This document shows positions 18,344-27,546 of a stretch of 64,000 nt of DNA, in pieces (the first letter of the stretch is position 1; each line of letters starts with the position of its first letter). A program made the translations under genes and the position numbers. Source of the DNA: Janthinobacterium agaricidamnosum NBRC 102515 = DSM 9628. GTDB lineage: Bacteria; Pseudomonadota; Gammaproteobacteria; Burkholderiales; Burkholderiaceae_D. The stretch is taken from assembly GCF_000723165.1 (NCBI RefSeq), contig NZ_HG322949.1, positions 3,190,782 to 3,254,781 of the forward strand, read 5' to 3'. The notes beneath the pieces are model-generated. The model saw only the letters and a list, made by a program, of their open reading frames with translations. It did not search any database and had not been told where the DNA came from.

Positions 18344-18472
18344 TCACGCCCCCATGCCGGTCGCCCGCATCAGCAGCCGCATCGCATACGCTGCCAGGCC
18401 CAGCGCGGCCACGCTGGCGCTCCAGATCAACAGCAGCCAGCCCAGCCGTTTCCAGCACGAAGAATGGGCCAT
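18344..18472 (-). CDS. DUF2474 family small subunit of cytochrome bd (CioAB-associated)
   Basis: 42 residues with one membrane helix (LGWLLLIWSASVAALGLAAYA) preceded by the basic segment CWKRL. The start overlaps the cydB stop by one base (TGATG). Small proteins of this kind follow cioAB genes and are thought to act like CydX/CydH accessory subunits of bd oxidases. Confidence 0.85.
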   Translation of the reverse strand: MAHSSCWKRLGWLLLIWSASVAALGLAAYAMRLLMRATGMGA

Positions 18473-19479
18473 CAGTGCCCCCCCTCGCCATCGACCACCT
18501 TGCCGCGAAATACATAATAGGCCCACACGGTGTACATCAAAATCACCGGAATGATCAGCAAGGCGCCGACCAGCGTAAAACCCTGGCTCTGCGGCGGCGA
18601 CGACGCTTGCCAGATGGTGATGGCCGGTGGAATGATGTTCGGCCACAAACTGATGCCCAAGCCGCTATAACCGAGGAATATCAGGCATAGCGTGTACAGG
18701 AACGGCGCGGCGTGCCGGCGCAGCTTCAGCGAGCGGTACAACAAGTAGCTGGAGGCCAGCACCAGCAGCGGCACCGGCGCGAACCAGAACAGATTCGGCA
18801 GGCTGAACCAGCGCAGCGCGATGGCCGGATCGGACAGCGGGGTCCACAGGCTCAGCGCGGCGATCACGGCCAGTAGCAGCCAGACCAGCCAGCGCGCGGT
18901 GCGGTAAGCGTGCTGTTGCAGGCTGCCATGGGTTTTCATGATCAGCCAGGTGCAACCCAGCAAGGCATACGCCACCACCAGTCCGGCGCCGGTGAACACT
19001 GAAAACGGCGTCAGCCAATCCAGCGCCGCACCGGCATAAGCGCGGTCGACCACCGGCACGCCCTGGATGTAGGCGCCCAGCGTGACGCCCTGGAAAAAGG
19101 TCGCGGCGATCGAACCGCCGATAAAGGCCTTGTCCCAGACATGGCGCTCATGGTCGCGCGCCTTGAAACGGAATTCAAACGCCACGCCACGGAAGATCAG
19201 GCCCATCAGCATGAAAATCAGCGGCAGGTAAAACGCGCTCAGCACCACCGAATAGGCCAGCGGAAATGCCGCCAGCATGCCGGCGCCGCCCAGCACCAGC
19301 CAGGTCTCATTGCCGTCCCATACCGGCGCGACGGTATTCATCATGATGTCGCGCTCGGTTTTATCCTTAAAGAAAGGATACAAAATGCCGATGCCGAGGT
19401 CAAAACCGTCCATCACCACATACATCATGATGGCAAACAAGATAATCACCGCCCAAATCAATGCCAGATCGATACCCAT
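18472..19479 (-). CDS. cydB: Cytochrome bd ubiquinol oxidase subunit II (CioB/CydB)
   Basis: 335 residues from the ATG at 19479, four bases after the cydA stop. The N-terminus has the conserved VMDGFDLGIGILYPF and the VAPVWDGNETWLVLGGAGMLAAFP block typical of subunit II. About eight membrane helices follow. With subunit I it forms the inner-membrane quinol oxidase that reduces oxygen to water with high affinity. The gene order cydA-cydB-DUF2474 fits the cyanide-insensitive (Cio) branch. Confidence 0.93.
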   Translation of the reverse strand: MGIDLALIWAVIILFAIMMYVVMDGFDLGIGILYPFFKDKTERDIMMNTVAPVWDGNETWLVLGGAGMLAAFPLAYSVVLSAFYLPLIFMLMGLIFRGVAFEFRFKARDHERHVWDKAFIGGSIAATFFQGVTLGAYIQGVPVVDRAYAGAALDWLTPFSVFTGAGLVVAYALLGCTWLIMKTHGSLQQHAYRTARWLVWLLLAVIAALSLWTPLSDPAIALRWFSLPNLFWFAPVPLLVLASSYLLYRSLKLRRHAAPFLYTLCLIFLGYSGLGISLWPNIIPPAITIWQASSPPQSQGFTLVGALLIIPVILMYTVWAYYVFRGKVVDGEGGH

Positions 19480-19483
19480 CTGA

Positions 19484-20917
19484 TTATTCCCCCGCCTTGA
19501 CATGGATAATGGGCACGTCACCATCGCCGGCGGCCGACAATGGCCGCGCCGGCGTGCGTCCATGACCCGGGCCGCCATCGTCGATGCGCGCCCCTGCATG
19601 CAATTGCGGGCCGACCCGTATCAGGCGGAACAGATACGCGACGCCGGTGCCGAACACCGCGAAATAAATCACCACGAACAAGATCAGTGTCACGCCCAGT
19701 TGCAGCGGGCCGTGCGACGATACCGCGTCGGCCGTACGCAGCAAGCCGTACACGGTCCATGGCTGGCGGCCGATTTCAGTGGTGTACCAGCCGGCCAGGA
19801 TGGCGATCACGCCGGCCGGCCCCATCAGCAAGGCGGCGCGCCAGAACCAGCGCGCTTGCCACAAGCCGCCGCGCCAGCGCAGCCAGGCGCTGCACAGGCC
19901 CAAGGCGATCATCAGCATGCCGAGCCCGACCATGACACGGAAGGACCAGAACAGCAGCGTCGAATTGGGCCGGTCTTGCGGCGCGAACTCTTTCAAACCC
20001 GGAATCTTGCCATCCCATGCATGGGTCAGTATCAGCCCGCCCAGGCGCGGCACTTCAAGCTTGAAGCGGGTTTCCTCGCGCTGCATGTCGGGCCAGCCGA
20101 ACAGGATCAGCGGCGTGCCCCCTGCCCCCTTATTTTCCCAATGGCCTTCCAGCGCCGCGATCTTGGCCGGCTGATGTTTCAACGTATTCAAGCCATGCGC
20201 ATCGCCGATCACGGCCTGGATAGGCGCGACGATCAGGACCATCCACAATCCCATCGACATCATCTTGCGGATCGCCGCATTGTCGGTTCCGCGCAGCAAG
20301 TGCCAGGCCGCCGAGGCCACCACCAGCAAGGCCGTCGCCAGGAAGGCGGCCACGCTCATGTGCATCAAGCGGTAGGGAAACGAGGGATTGAAGATGACCG
20401 CCAGCCAGTCGACCGGCACCACCCGGCCGTCGACAATCTGATAACCCTGCGGGGTTTGCATCCAGCTGTTCGACGCGACGATCCAGGTCGCCGAAATCAG
20501 CGTGCCGAGCGCCACCATCGCGGTCGCCAGCATGTGCAGGCCGGGGCCGACCTTGTTCCAGCCGAACAGCATGACGCCGAGAAAACCCGCTTCGAGGAAG
20601 AACGCGGTCAGCACTTCATAGGTCAGCAACGGGCCGGTGACGCTGCCGGCATAATCCGAAAAGAAACTCCAGTTGGTGCCGAACTGGTAAGCCATCACCA
20701 GGCCGGACACCACGCCCATGCCGAAATTGACGGCGAAGATTTTCGACCAGAAGTGGTACAGGTCGCGGTACACCTGCTGGCGCGTGCGCAGCCAGGACGC
20801 TTCCAGCACCGTCAGGTAGCTGGCCAGGCCGATCGTGATCGCCGGAAAAATAATATGAAATGAAATGGTGAAGCCAAACTGGATACGTGCCAGTTCCAGT
20901 GCGGTAAGTCCCAACAT
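19484..20917 (-). CDS. cydA: Cytochrome bd ubiquinol oxidase subunit I (CioA/CydA)
   Basis: 477 residues from the ATG at 20917 (GGGAAGG upstream). The N-terminus ALELARIQFGFTISFHIIFP carries the axial haem histidine (H21). Also visible are the GRQPW signature (TTEIGRQPWTVYG) and a short Q loop between EGHWENKGAGG and APQDRP rather than the long loop of E. coli CydA. The short loop and the DUF2474 partner point to the cyanide-insensitive oxidase subgroup. The C-terminal tail is longer than the core and Gly/Pro-rich. No FNR box stands out upstream. Confidence 0.93.
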   Translation of the reverse strand: MLGLTALELARIQFGFTISFHIIFPAITIGLASYLTVLEASWLRTRQQVYRDLYHFWSKIFAVNFGMGVVSGLVMAYQFGTNWSFFSDYAGSVTGPLLTYEVLTAFFLEAGFLGVMLFGWNKVGPGLHMLATAMVALGTLISATWIVASNSWMQTPQGYQIVDGRVVPVDWLAVIFNPSFPYRLMHMSVAAFLATALLVVASAAWHLLRGTDNAAIRKMMSMGLWMVLIVAPIQAVIGDAHGLNTLKHQPAKIAALEGHWENKGAGGTPLILFGWPDMQREETRFKLEVPRLGGLILTHAWDGKIPGLKEFAPQDRPNSTLLFWSFRVMVGLGMLMIALGLCSAWLRWRGGLWQARWFWRAALLMGPAGVIAILAGWYTTEIGRQPWTVYGLLRTADAVSSHGPLQLGVTLILFVVIYFAVFGTGVAYLFRLIRVGPQLHAGARIDDGGPGHGRTPARPLSAAGDGDVPIIHVKAGE

Positions 20918-21125
20918 GATGCCCTTCCCGGTAAGGTGTATTCCTTGATGGTCACACTGTAGGCTGGCGAGAGAAAACATAACAGACTCAGATTCGAGAG
21001 AAAAAACCGGATCAGATTGCCCGGCCCGCTCACCTCTCTTGCACGCTCGAACATACACGAAAAAAAATGCGGAAAAGCCGCGTTCCCGCAGCTTTTTGTT
21101 GCAAATACATATGACTGAAATGCGC

Positions 21126-22742
21126 TTAGACAGCTGGCGGCGCGGCGGCGACCCGGTTGCGTCCTTGCTGCTTGGCGTCGTACAGCGCCGCGTCGGCCGC
21201 CTTCAGCACCCGCTGCGGGTCGCACACCAGCGGCGGCGCGGCCGCGGCACCGAGTGAAATCGTCACGTCGCCTATGCCCGGCAACACCGATTCCTCGACC
21301 CGCAGGCGCAGGCGTTCGGCGACCCGCAACGCGGCGTCCAGCGGCGTATCCGGCAACAGCATCAGGAATTCATCGCCGCCATTGCGGCACAGCACATCCG
21401 CATCGCGCGAACAAGTCCGCATCAGCAGCGCCAGGTGCTTGATCACCATATCGCCGGCGTCATGCCCCAGCGTATCGTTGATTTGCTTGAAGCGGTCGAT
21501 ATCCAGCGCCACGATAGAAAAACCGCGCCGTTCCGCTTGCCAGGTTTCCAGCGCGGAATCCATGCCGCGCCGGTTATTCAAACCCGTCATCGGATCGGTT
21601 TGCACATCGACGTTGAGCTTGCCGATCTTTTGATGCAACAAGGCAAGGCCGGCCAGCATGGCGCGCTTGATTTGCGCCGCTTCGAAATACCAGGAACGGA
21701 TCGCCTGGATATGTTCCGACGTGGCGGCCACATCCATCCGGCTGGCGCCTTCCGCCAGTTGTCCCAGCGGCCGCGAAATCAGGCGCGCCAGCCACCAGAT
21801 GAACAGCAAGGTCAGCAAGGCGATCGGCAAGGAATTATGCAACACATCCAGCATCAACTCATTCAACGGCTCCAGCGTGATCGAGGCCGGCCGCTGGGCC
21901 ACGATGCCCCATCCCGTCAGCGGCAGCACGGCGTAGCCGGCCAGCATGTCCACGCCCTGGCTATTGAACAGCCGCTGGCTGCCGCCCTCGCCGCGGACAA
22001 TCGCGTCGATCACCGCATTCGGCCCGGTCACCTTGCCGAGCCTGGCAGGATCAGGGTGGTACAGCAGGCGCCGGCTCTGGTCGACCACGTACAGATAAGA
22101 ACCGTCGCGGTAGTAATGTTCGCCCAGCAAGCGCGACAAACTGCTTTTCTGTTTCAGGTAAATCGTGCCGCCGACATAACCGAGGTAGTTGCCCTTGCCA
22201 TCGACCACCGGATGGGAAATGAAAATCACCAGGTTGCCGACCGCCGACACATACGGCTTGCTGACCAGCGGACGGCGCTCGCGCAGCGCTTCGATGGCGC
22301 CGGCCGAATTCAGTTGGCGATCCTTGATTTCCAGCGTTTCCGGCGATACGGCACGCACCAGGCCCGTTACATCGACCACCAGCACGGAATTAAAACTATG
22401 GGTTTGCAGCCGCAGCCGGGACACTTCCGATTGCAGCAACTGTTGATCGCCGAACTTGCCGCCCAGTATCTCGGCGCTATACGCCAATTGCTGTAGCGCT
22501 GCCTGCAAGAAGTCTTCCGTACTGTTGGCCAACTTTTCCGCATACGCGTGATTGGCTTCCAGCGTGCTATTGATCAATAGCTGGCGCTGGACCCGATAGC
22601 TGGCATAGAAACTGTTGGCAAGAGAAAGGAAGGCGCTGACAAAGGCCACCAATAAAATCAGGCGGCGCAAATTCATGCGCAAGACAGGGTGATTCCACAT
22701 CGATATAGGGCCGTCCGCAACTCCCGCAGGAGAAAGAGGCAT
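21126..22742 (-). CDS. Membrane diguanylate cyclase: dCache-HAMP-like-GGDEF
   Basis: 538 residues. A first membrane helix at about 28-48 (LILLVAFVSAFLSLANSFY), a large periplasmic Cache-type sensor to about 300 (FISHPVVDGKGNYLGYVGGT is its signature), a second helix at about 305-325 (SLPIALLTLLFIWWLARLIS), a helical linker, and a GGDEF domain with DPMTGLNNRRG. The active motif GGDEF is at 455-459, with an RDAD inhibitory site five residues before it, so an active, product-inhibited cyclic di-GMP synthase is expected. The start is uncertain; ATGs further in lack ribosome sites too. Confidence 0.9.
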   Translation of the reverse strand: MPLSPAGVADGPISMWNHPVLRMNLRRLILLVAFVSAFLSLANSFYASYRVQRQLLINSTLEANHAYAEKLANSTEDFLQAALQQLAYSAEILGGKFGDQQLLQSEVSRLRLQTHSFNSVLVVDVTGLVRAVSPETLEIKDRQLNSAGAIEALRERRPLVSKPYVSAVGNLVIFISHPVVDGKGNYLGYVGGTIYLKQKSSLSRLLGEHYYRDGSYLYVVDQSRRLLYHPDPARLGKVTGPNAVIDAIVRGEGGSQRLFNSQGVDMLAGYAVLPLTGWGIVAQRPASITLEPLNELMLDVLHNSLPIALLTLLFIWWLARLISRPLGQLAEGASRMDVAATSEHIQAIRSWYFEAAQIKRAMLAGLALLHQKIGKLNVDVQTDPMTGLNNRRGMDSALETWQAERRGFSIVALDIDRFKQINDTLGHDAGDMVIKHLALLMRTCSRDADVLCRNGGDEFLMLLPDTPLDAALRVAERLRLRVEESVLPGIGDVTISLGAAAAPPLVCDPQRVLKAADAALYDAKQQGRNRVAAAPPAV

Positions 22743-22833
22743 TATATCTAGAATGCAAGTACTCTATATAGGAAAGAAATGTTATTTTAGTAGCAGCGCA
22801 AGGCAGGCGCCTCGCGCCGCAGGATTACGGCGA

Positions 22834-23391
22834 TCAGGCGGGGATCGCGTGCTTTTGCACCCAGCTCACATACTGCTTCATCCAGCCCTGGAAAAAGCCC
22901 AGGCTGGCCGCGCCGATATTACCGTCCGCATCGAACAAACCGTCCTTGGCCTGGATAAACATTTCCGGCTGGCCCAGCGTCGGCACATCCAGGTAGGCCA
23001 GGATATTGCGCAAATGCTGCTGCGCCATCGACGTGCCGGCGGTGCCGACCGAAACGCCCAGCACGCCGGCCGGCTTGCCGCCCCATGCGCTCTGGCCGTA
23101 AGGCCGCGAGCCCTGGTCCAGCGCATTTTTCAGCACGCCAGGGATCGAGCGGTTGTATTCAGGGGTGAGAAACAACAAGGCTTGCGACGAACTGATATCG
23201 GACTTCAGGCGCAGCACCTGGTCCGACGGGTGGCCATCGGCATCCTGGTCATACAGCGGCAGGTCGCCGATCTCGATATGCTTGAATGAAAATTCCGGCG
23301 GCGCCAGCCTGGCGACGGCCAGCGCCAGCTTGCGATTGAACGAATCCTTGCGAAGGCTGCCGACCACGACTGCGATTTGATATTGGCTCAT
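22834..23391 (-). CDS. NADPH-dependent FMN reductase / quinone reductase
   Basis: 185 residues from the ATG at 23391 (GGGGATC upstream). The flavodoxin-like fold is marked by AVVVGSLRKDSFNRKLA (phosphate loop for FMN) and LFLTPEYNRSIPGVLKNALD (flavin contact), then GKPAGVLGVSVG. Close to ChrR/YieF-type enzymes that reduce quinones, chromate or azo compounds in the cytosol with NAD(P)H. A monocistronic unit by spacing. Confidence 0.88.
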   Translation of the reverse strand: MSQYQIAVVVGSLRKDSFNRKLALAVARLAPPEFSFKHIEIGDLPLYDQDADGHPSDQVLRLKSDISSSQALLFLTPEYNRSIPGVLKNALDQGSRPYGQSAWGGKPAGVLGVSVGTAGTSMAQQHLRNILAYLDVPTLGQPEMFIQAKDGLFDADGNIGAASLGFFQGWMKQYVSWVQKHAIPA

Positions 23392-23483
23392 GAAGATCCC
23401 CGGTGATGGTTGAAGGTAATATAACGCCTGGACCCTATATTGACACACAACCACGACCGGGGACGGCACGATACACCCAGCCT

Positions 23484-24596
23484 TTAACCGGCTGCCGCAC
23501 CGGTATATTCGCGGTAAAAACGCGACCCAAGATTGGTCAGCACTTCATAACCGATGGTATTGGCCAGCCCGGCCACCGCATCGACCGGGTGTTCGGCGCA
23601 AATCAGGTCGACCAGGCTGCCCGGCAGCACCCGCTCGCGCGGGATCGCGCTGACGTCGAGGGTAATCGTATCCATCGAAATGGTGCCGATCTGCGGCACC
23701 CGCACGCCATCGACGATGGCGACGCCGTGATTGCTCATGCTGCGCAGCCAGCCGTCGGCGTAGCCGACCGACACGGTCGCCACCTGCCGCGTCTCGCTGG
23801 CGGTATAACGCAGGCTGTAGCCGACATGGTCGCCACGCTCGATGGTGCGGGTTTGCACCACCTTGCCTTGCAGGCGCACCACCGGCGCCATCGGATTGGC
23901 CGCATCCCTGTGCGGCGCGATGCCGTACAGCGCCGCGCCCGGACGCACCAGGTCGAAATGGTAGGCGCCGGACAGGAAAATGCCCGAGGAATTGGCCAGG
24001 CTGGCCGGGCATGCCGGCAAGCGCGCGCGGATCGCCTGGAAGCGTTCCAGCTGCATGGCATTCATCGGATTGTCGCGCTCGTCGGCGCAGGCCAGGTGGC
24101 TCATCAGGTATTGCAACTCGATGCCGTCGAGGAAGTGCGGATCTTCCAGCCACGCATCGACTTCAGCCGGCGACAAGCCCATGCGCGACATGCCGCTATC
24201 GACTTGCACAATCGCCGGCAAGCTGCGGCCCAGCAACGCGGCATGGGCGGACCAGCCCGCCACTTGCTGGGTGCTGTTGAGTACCGGTATCAATTGGCTG
24301 GCAATAAACTCCGCCTCGGTATCGACTGGCGGCCCATGCAAGACGAAAATCGCCGCATCCGGCGCCAGCGACTGGCGCAAGGTGATGCCCTCGTCCAGGT
24401 GGGCCACAAAGAAATGCCGGCAACCTTCGTCGTACAGGACGGCCGCGATCGGCGCCGCGCCCAGGCCGTAAGCGTCCGATTTGAGCACCGCCGAACACGT
24501 GGCCGGCTGGGCGCGCTGGCGCAGCAAGCGGTAATTGGCGCGGATCGCATCCAGGTCGACCGTCAGGATCGCACCGCTGCGGTTCTTCGGCGGCAT
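23484..24596 (-). CDS. alr: Alanine racemase, catabolic DadX type
   Basis: 370 residues from the ATG at 24596, with GGAGGCGAGC directly before. The enzyme is a PLP-dependent dimer that interconverts L- and D-alanine. The PLP lysine is K39 in SAVLKSDAYGLGA. The opposing catalytic tyrosine is in HVGYSLRYTA near residue 260, and the C-terminal beta domain has IGTISMDTITLDVS. It lies downstream of dadA, the start 26 bases beyond the dadA stop in overlapping reading order, which argues for a catabolic racemase feeding DadA rather than a cell-wall-dedicated one. Confidence 0.92.
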   Translation of the reverse strand: MPPKNRSGAILTVDLDAIRANYRLLRQRAQPATCSAVLKSDAYGLGAAPIAAVLYDEGCRHFFVAHLDEGITLRQSLAPDAAIFVLHGPPVDTEAEFIASQLIPVLNSTQQVAGWSAHAALLGRSLPAIVQVDSGMSRMGLSPAEVDAWLEDPHFLDGIELQYLMSHLACADERDNPMNAMQLERFQAIRARLPACPASLANSSGIFLSGAYHFDLVRPGAALYGIAPHRDAANPMAPVVRLQGKVVQTRTIERGDHVGYSLRYTASETRQVATVSVGYADGWLRSMSNHGVAIVDGVRVPQIGTISMDTITLDVSAIPRERVLPGSLVDLICAEHPVDAVAGLANTIGYEVLTNLGSRFYREYTGAAAG

Positions 24597-24621
24597 GCTC
24601 GCCTCCAGGTTAGAGAGCAAC

Positions 24622-25911
24622 TCAAGCACCCGCATAATTCAGGCGCGCACCGCCCTGGGCCTTGCTGTAACGGCTGACCGACAGGTCGTCGGCCAGGATC
24701 GCCGGCTTGCGGGCCGAAATCAAGTCGGCCAGCAATTGTGCCGAACCGCAAGACATGGTCCAGCCCAGCGTGCCGTGACCGGTATTCAGGAACAGGTTGC
24801 GCAGCGGCGTGCGGCCGACGACAGGCGTGCCGTCCGGCGTCATCGGACGCAAGCCGGTCCAGAAACTGGCCTTGGCGGTGTCGCCGGCGCCCGGGAACAG
24901 ATCGTTGACGACCATTTCCAGCGTGGCCCGGCGGCGCGGGTTCAGTTTGGTGTTGAAGCCGGCGATTTCCGCCATGCCGCCAGCGCGGATGCGGTCGTCG
25001 AAACGGGTCACGGCGATCTTGTAGGTTTCATCCAGGATGGTCGAGGCCGGCGCTTTGTCTGCCTCGACGATCGGCACGGTAATCGAATAACCTTTCAGCG
25101 GATACACGGGAATCCCGACCACCGATTTCAGCAACGCGGTCGAATACGAACCCAGCGCGACCACATAGTTGTCGGCCTTGATCACTTCATTGCCGCATTG
25201 CACGCCGACAATCTCATCGCCCTCGGTCAGCAAATGATCGATGCTGACGCCATAACGGAACGTGACGCCCAGCGCCACCGCCATCTCGGCCAGGCGGGTG
25301 GTGAACAATTGGCAATCGCCGGTTTCATCGTTCGGCAAGCGCAAGCTGCCGACCAGTTTATTCTTGACCGCTTCCAGCGCCGGTTCGGCGGCCGACAATT
25401 GATCGCGGGTCAGCAATTCATAAGGCACGCCCGTCTCTTTCAAGACTTCGATATCCTTGGCCGCGTCGGCAAACTGTTTTTCAGTGCGGAACAATTGCAT
25501 CGTGCCTTGCTGGCGGCCCTCATACGTGATGCCCGCTTCGGCGCGCAGCACCTTGAAGCAGTCGCGGCTGTATTCGGCCAGGCGCACCATGCGTTCCTTG
25601 TTGATGGCGTAGCGTTCAGGCGAGCAATTCTGCAGCATTTGCCACATCCATTGCAGCTGGAACAGCGTGCCATCCGGCGTGATCGACAGCGGCGCGTGCT
25701 TTTGCAACATCCATTTCATGGCTTTGAGCGGGATGCCGGGCGCGGCCCATGGCGAAGCGTAGCCGGGCGAGATTTGCCCCGCATTGGCAAAGCTGGTTTC
25801 CTGTGCCGGACCGGGCTGGCGGTCGATGACGGTCACCTCGTGCCCTGCCTTGGCCAGATAATAAGCACTGGTGACGCCAATGACGCCGCTACCCAGAATG
25901 ACGATACGCAT
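24622..25911 (-). CDS. dadA: D-amino acid dehydrogenase
   Basis: 429 residues, the normal length. FAD-binding motif [20 protein letters not shown] with the second acid in [10 protein letters not shown]; then [20 protein letters not shown] and, near the C-terminus, [16 protein letters not shown] and [17 protein letters not shown], all DadA hallmarks. It oxidises D-alanine and other D-amino acids to 2-oxo acids and ammonia at the inner membrane, giving electrons to quinone. It forms an operon with alr and is divergent from an Lrp-type gene. Confidence 0.95.
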   Translation of the reverse strand: MRIVILGSGVIGVTSAYYLAKAGHEVTVIDRQPGPAQETSFANAGQISPGYASPWAAPGIPLKAMKWMLQKHAPLSITPDGTLFQLQWMWQMLQNCSPERYAINKERMVRLAEYSRDCFKVLRAEAGITYEGRQQGTMQLFRTEKQFADAAKDIEVLKETGVPYELLTRDQLSAAEPALEAVKNKLVGSLRLPNDETGDCQLFTTRLAEMAVALGVTFRYGVSIDHLLTEGDEIVGVQCGNEVIKADNYVVALGSYSTALLKSVVGIPVYPLKGYSITVPIVEADKAPASTILDETYKIAVTRFDDRIRAGGMAEIAGFNTKLNPRRRATLEMVVNDLFPGAGDTAKASFWTGLRPMTPDGTPVVGRTPLRNLFLNTGHGTLGWTMSCGSAQLLADLISARKPAILADDLSVSRYSKAQGGARLNYAGA

Positions 25912-25963
25912 AATTTCCTCGCTGAATTTTCGGCCAGATTGCCAGATTTACCGCTATGATATT

Positions 25964-25987
25964 GCGAACATCCTAGTAATTGTTCAC
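25964..25987. promoter_or_regulatory. Candidate operator between dadA and the Lrp-type gene
   Basis: GAACA (25966-25970) and TGTTC (25981-25985) form a dyad with a 10-base AT-rich centre in the 105-bp divergent region. Position and form fit an Lrp/AsnC-type site controlling both genes. No experimental consensus is matched. Confidence 0.35.
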
Positions 25988-26016
25988 GTATAAATTGAGA
26001 ATTTCAGCAATAAATC

Positions 26017-26511
26017 ATGAGAATCCATAGAGAATCAGCCCGCGGACTGGACAAGCTTGACCGCCACATCCTGCGCATCCTGCAACAAGACGGACGCATA
26101 TCGATGAAAGACCTGGGCGAACAAGTCGGTTTATCGATCACGCCCTGCATCGAACGGGTCAAGCGGATGGAGCGCGACGGCGTCATCACCGGCTACCACG
26201 CCAAGGTCAATCCGGCGTCGCTGGGCGCCAAATTGCTGGTCTTCGTCGAAATCACGCTGAACCAGAAATCGGCGTCGGCGTTCGAACAATTCCGCCGCGA
26301 AGTGTTGCAAATTCCAGAAGTACAGGAATGCCACCTGGTATCGGGCGACTTCGACTACCTGATCAAGGCGCGCATCCATGAAATGGCCGAGTACCGCAAG
26401 CTGCTGGGCGACATGCTGCTGCAACTGCCTGGCGCGGCCCAGTCGAAAAGTTATGTGGTGATGGAAGAAATCAAGGAAACACTGGCGGTATCGACCGAGG
26501 TGTTACAGTAA
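26017..26511 (+). CDS. Lrp/AsnC-family transcriptional regulator of dadA-alr
   Basis: 164 residues. An N-terminal winged helix (LDKLDRHILRILQQDGRISM, then LGEQVGLSITPCIERVKRME) is followed by the RAM ligand domain (AKLLVFVEITL, EVQECHLVSGDFDYLIKARI). It closely follows the pattern of E. coli Lrp and DadR-type activators. Divergence from dadA strongly suggests it controls alanine degradation in response to L-alanine or leucine; that role is inference from position. Confidence 0.92.
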   Translation: MRIHRESARGLDKLDRHILRILQQDGRISMKDLGEQVGLSITPCIERVKRMERDGVITGYHAKVNPASLGAKLLVFVEITLNQKSASAFEQFRREVLQIPEVQECHLVSGDFDYLIKARIHEMAEYRKLLGDMLLQLPGAAQSKSYVVMEEIKETLAVSTEVLQ

Positions 26512-26659
26512 GCACGCGGCAAAAGGTAGCGTCTGACAGTACCATACAGGTCATCAAATGCGCCTTTACTCAATGTGGTGGCAGCAAGGCTGGAAAATGG
26601 CGACACTCCGTGAAAGATTGCGATGCCAACCGCATCGATAGCGTATAGCGGAGAACAAT

Positions 26660-27025
26660 ATGCATGCCCTGATCAAAGTTACCTTGAGCTGCCTGGCGAT
26701 TTTCGCCGTGGCGCAATGCCTGGCCACCGAATACCAGGTCAACCAGGCGCCGCGCAGCGAAGCCATCTATGGCAGCATCACCGTCGGCAAGACCACCCGC
26801 GGCGACCTCGACGCGGCGCTGGGCAACGCCACCGTGCTGAGCCTGGACCCGGGGTATGAAGTATGGGTCTACAAAAACCAGATCAAGAGCGGCCCGATGG
26901 CGCGCCTGCTGCCGACTTTCAGCGCATCGGTGCTGATGATGCCGCAACGCACGCGCGAAGTGGCGGTGATGTTCGACCCGGCGGGAGTGGTCAGGAAGTA
27001 CCGGATTCATGAACCGAGTCATTGA
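26660..27025 (+). CDS. Small exported protein of unknown function
   Basis: 121 residues from the ATG at 26660 with GGAGAAC before it. The first 21 residues are a signal peptide ([19 protein letters not shown]). The Cys has Gln at -1, so it is not a standard lipobox. The mature segment has [20 protein letters not shown] and [13 protein letters not shown]. This 'link residues to a rate of output' layout recalls SmpA/OmlA (BamE-like) folds, where a conserved GxT-x-x-D/E-V/L motif is followed by a W-x-Y strand. The homology is suggestive, not proven. Confidence 0.6.
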   Translation: MHALIKVTLSCLAIFAVAQCLATEYQVNQAPRSEAIYGSITVGKTTRGDLDAALGNATVLSLDPGYEVWVYKNQIKSGPMARLLPTFSASVLMMPQRTREVAVMFDPAGVVRKYRIHEPSH

Positions 27026-27188
27026 AGCAGGCGATTTGGCCGCAACTCCATCGATCTCGATGAACACAACGGTTGTCAGCGTGCTGGCCCGCCATGCGCG
27101 AATTGACAAAATGGCTGGCCTTGCTTATCACAGGCGGTATACTGCGTCCTTTTTTCAGGGCCGCCGCCCTGCCGCACAGGACCATACC

Positions 27189-27530
27189 ATGAGTACTTTA
27201 CCTCCATGCCCGCAATGCCAGTCCGAATTCACGTATGAAGACGGGGTCCAGTACGTCTGCCCGGAATGCGCCCATGAATGGAGTGCCCAAGCCGCCGCGC
27301 CAGCCGAAGAAGGCGCCAGGGTCTACCGCGATGCGGCCGGCAACCTGCTGCAAGACGGCGATACCGTCAGCGTCATCAAGGACTTGAAATTGAAAGGCGG
27401 CGGCGGCGTCGTCAAGATGGGCACCAAGGTCAAGAATATCCGCCTGGTCGACAGCGACCACGATATCGACTGCAAGATCGACGGCTTCGGTTCGATGAGC
27501 TTGAAGACGGAGTTTGTCAAGAAGGTGTAA
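27189..27530 (+). CDS. yjdM: PhnA/YjdM family zinc-ribbon protein
   Basis: 113 residues from the ATG at 27189; the longer in-frame start has no ribosome site. An N-terminal zinc ribbon is formed by CPQC (8-11) and CPEC (28-31). The C-terminal domain has [20 protein letters not shown] and [13 protein letters not shown], the typical PhnA/YjdM core. Despite the old name, the family is not a phosphonoacetate hydrolase, and its role is unclear. It is monocistronic and convergent with glpK. Confidence 0.9.
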   Translation: MSTLPPCPQCQSEFTYEDGVQYVCPECAHEWSAQAAAPAEEGARVYRDAAGNLLQDGDTVSVIKDLKLKGGGGVVKMGTKVKNIRLVDSDHDIDCKIDGFGSMSLKTEFVKKV

Positions 27531-27546
27531 GACGCGTTTCTCAAGC

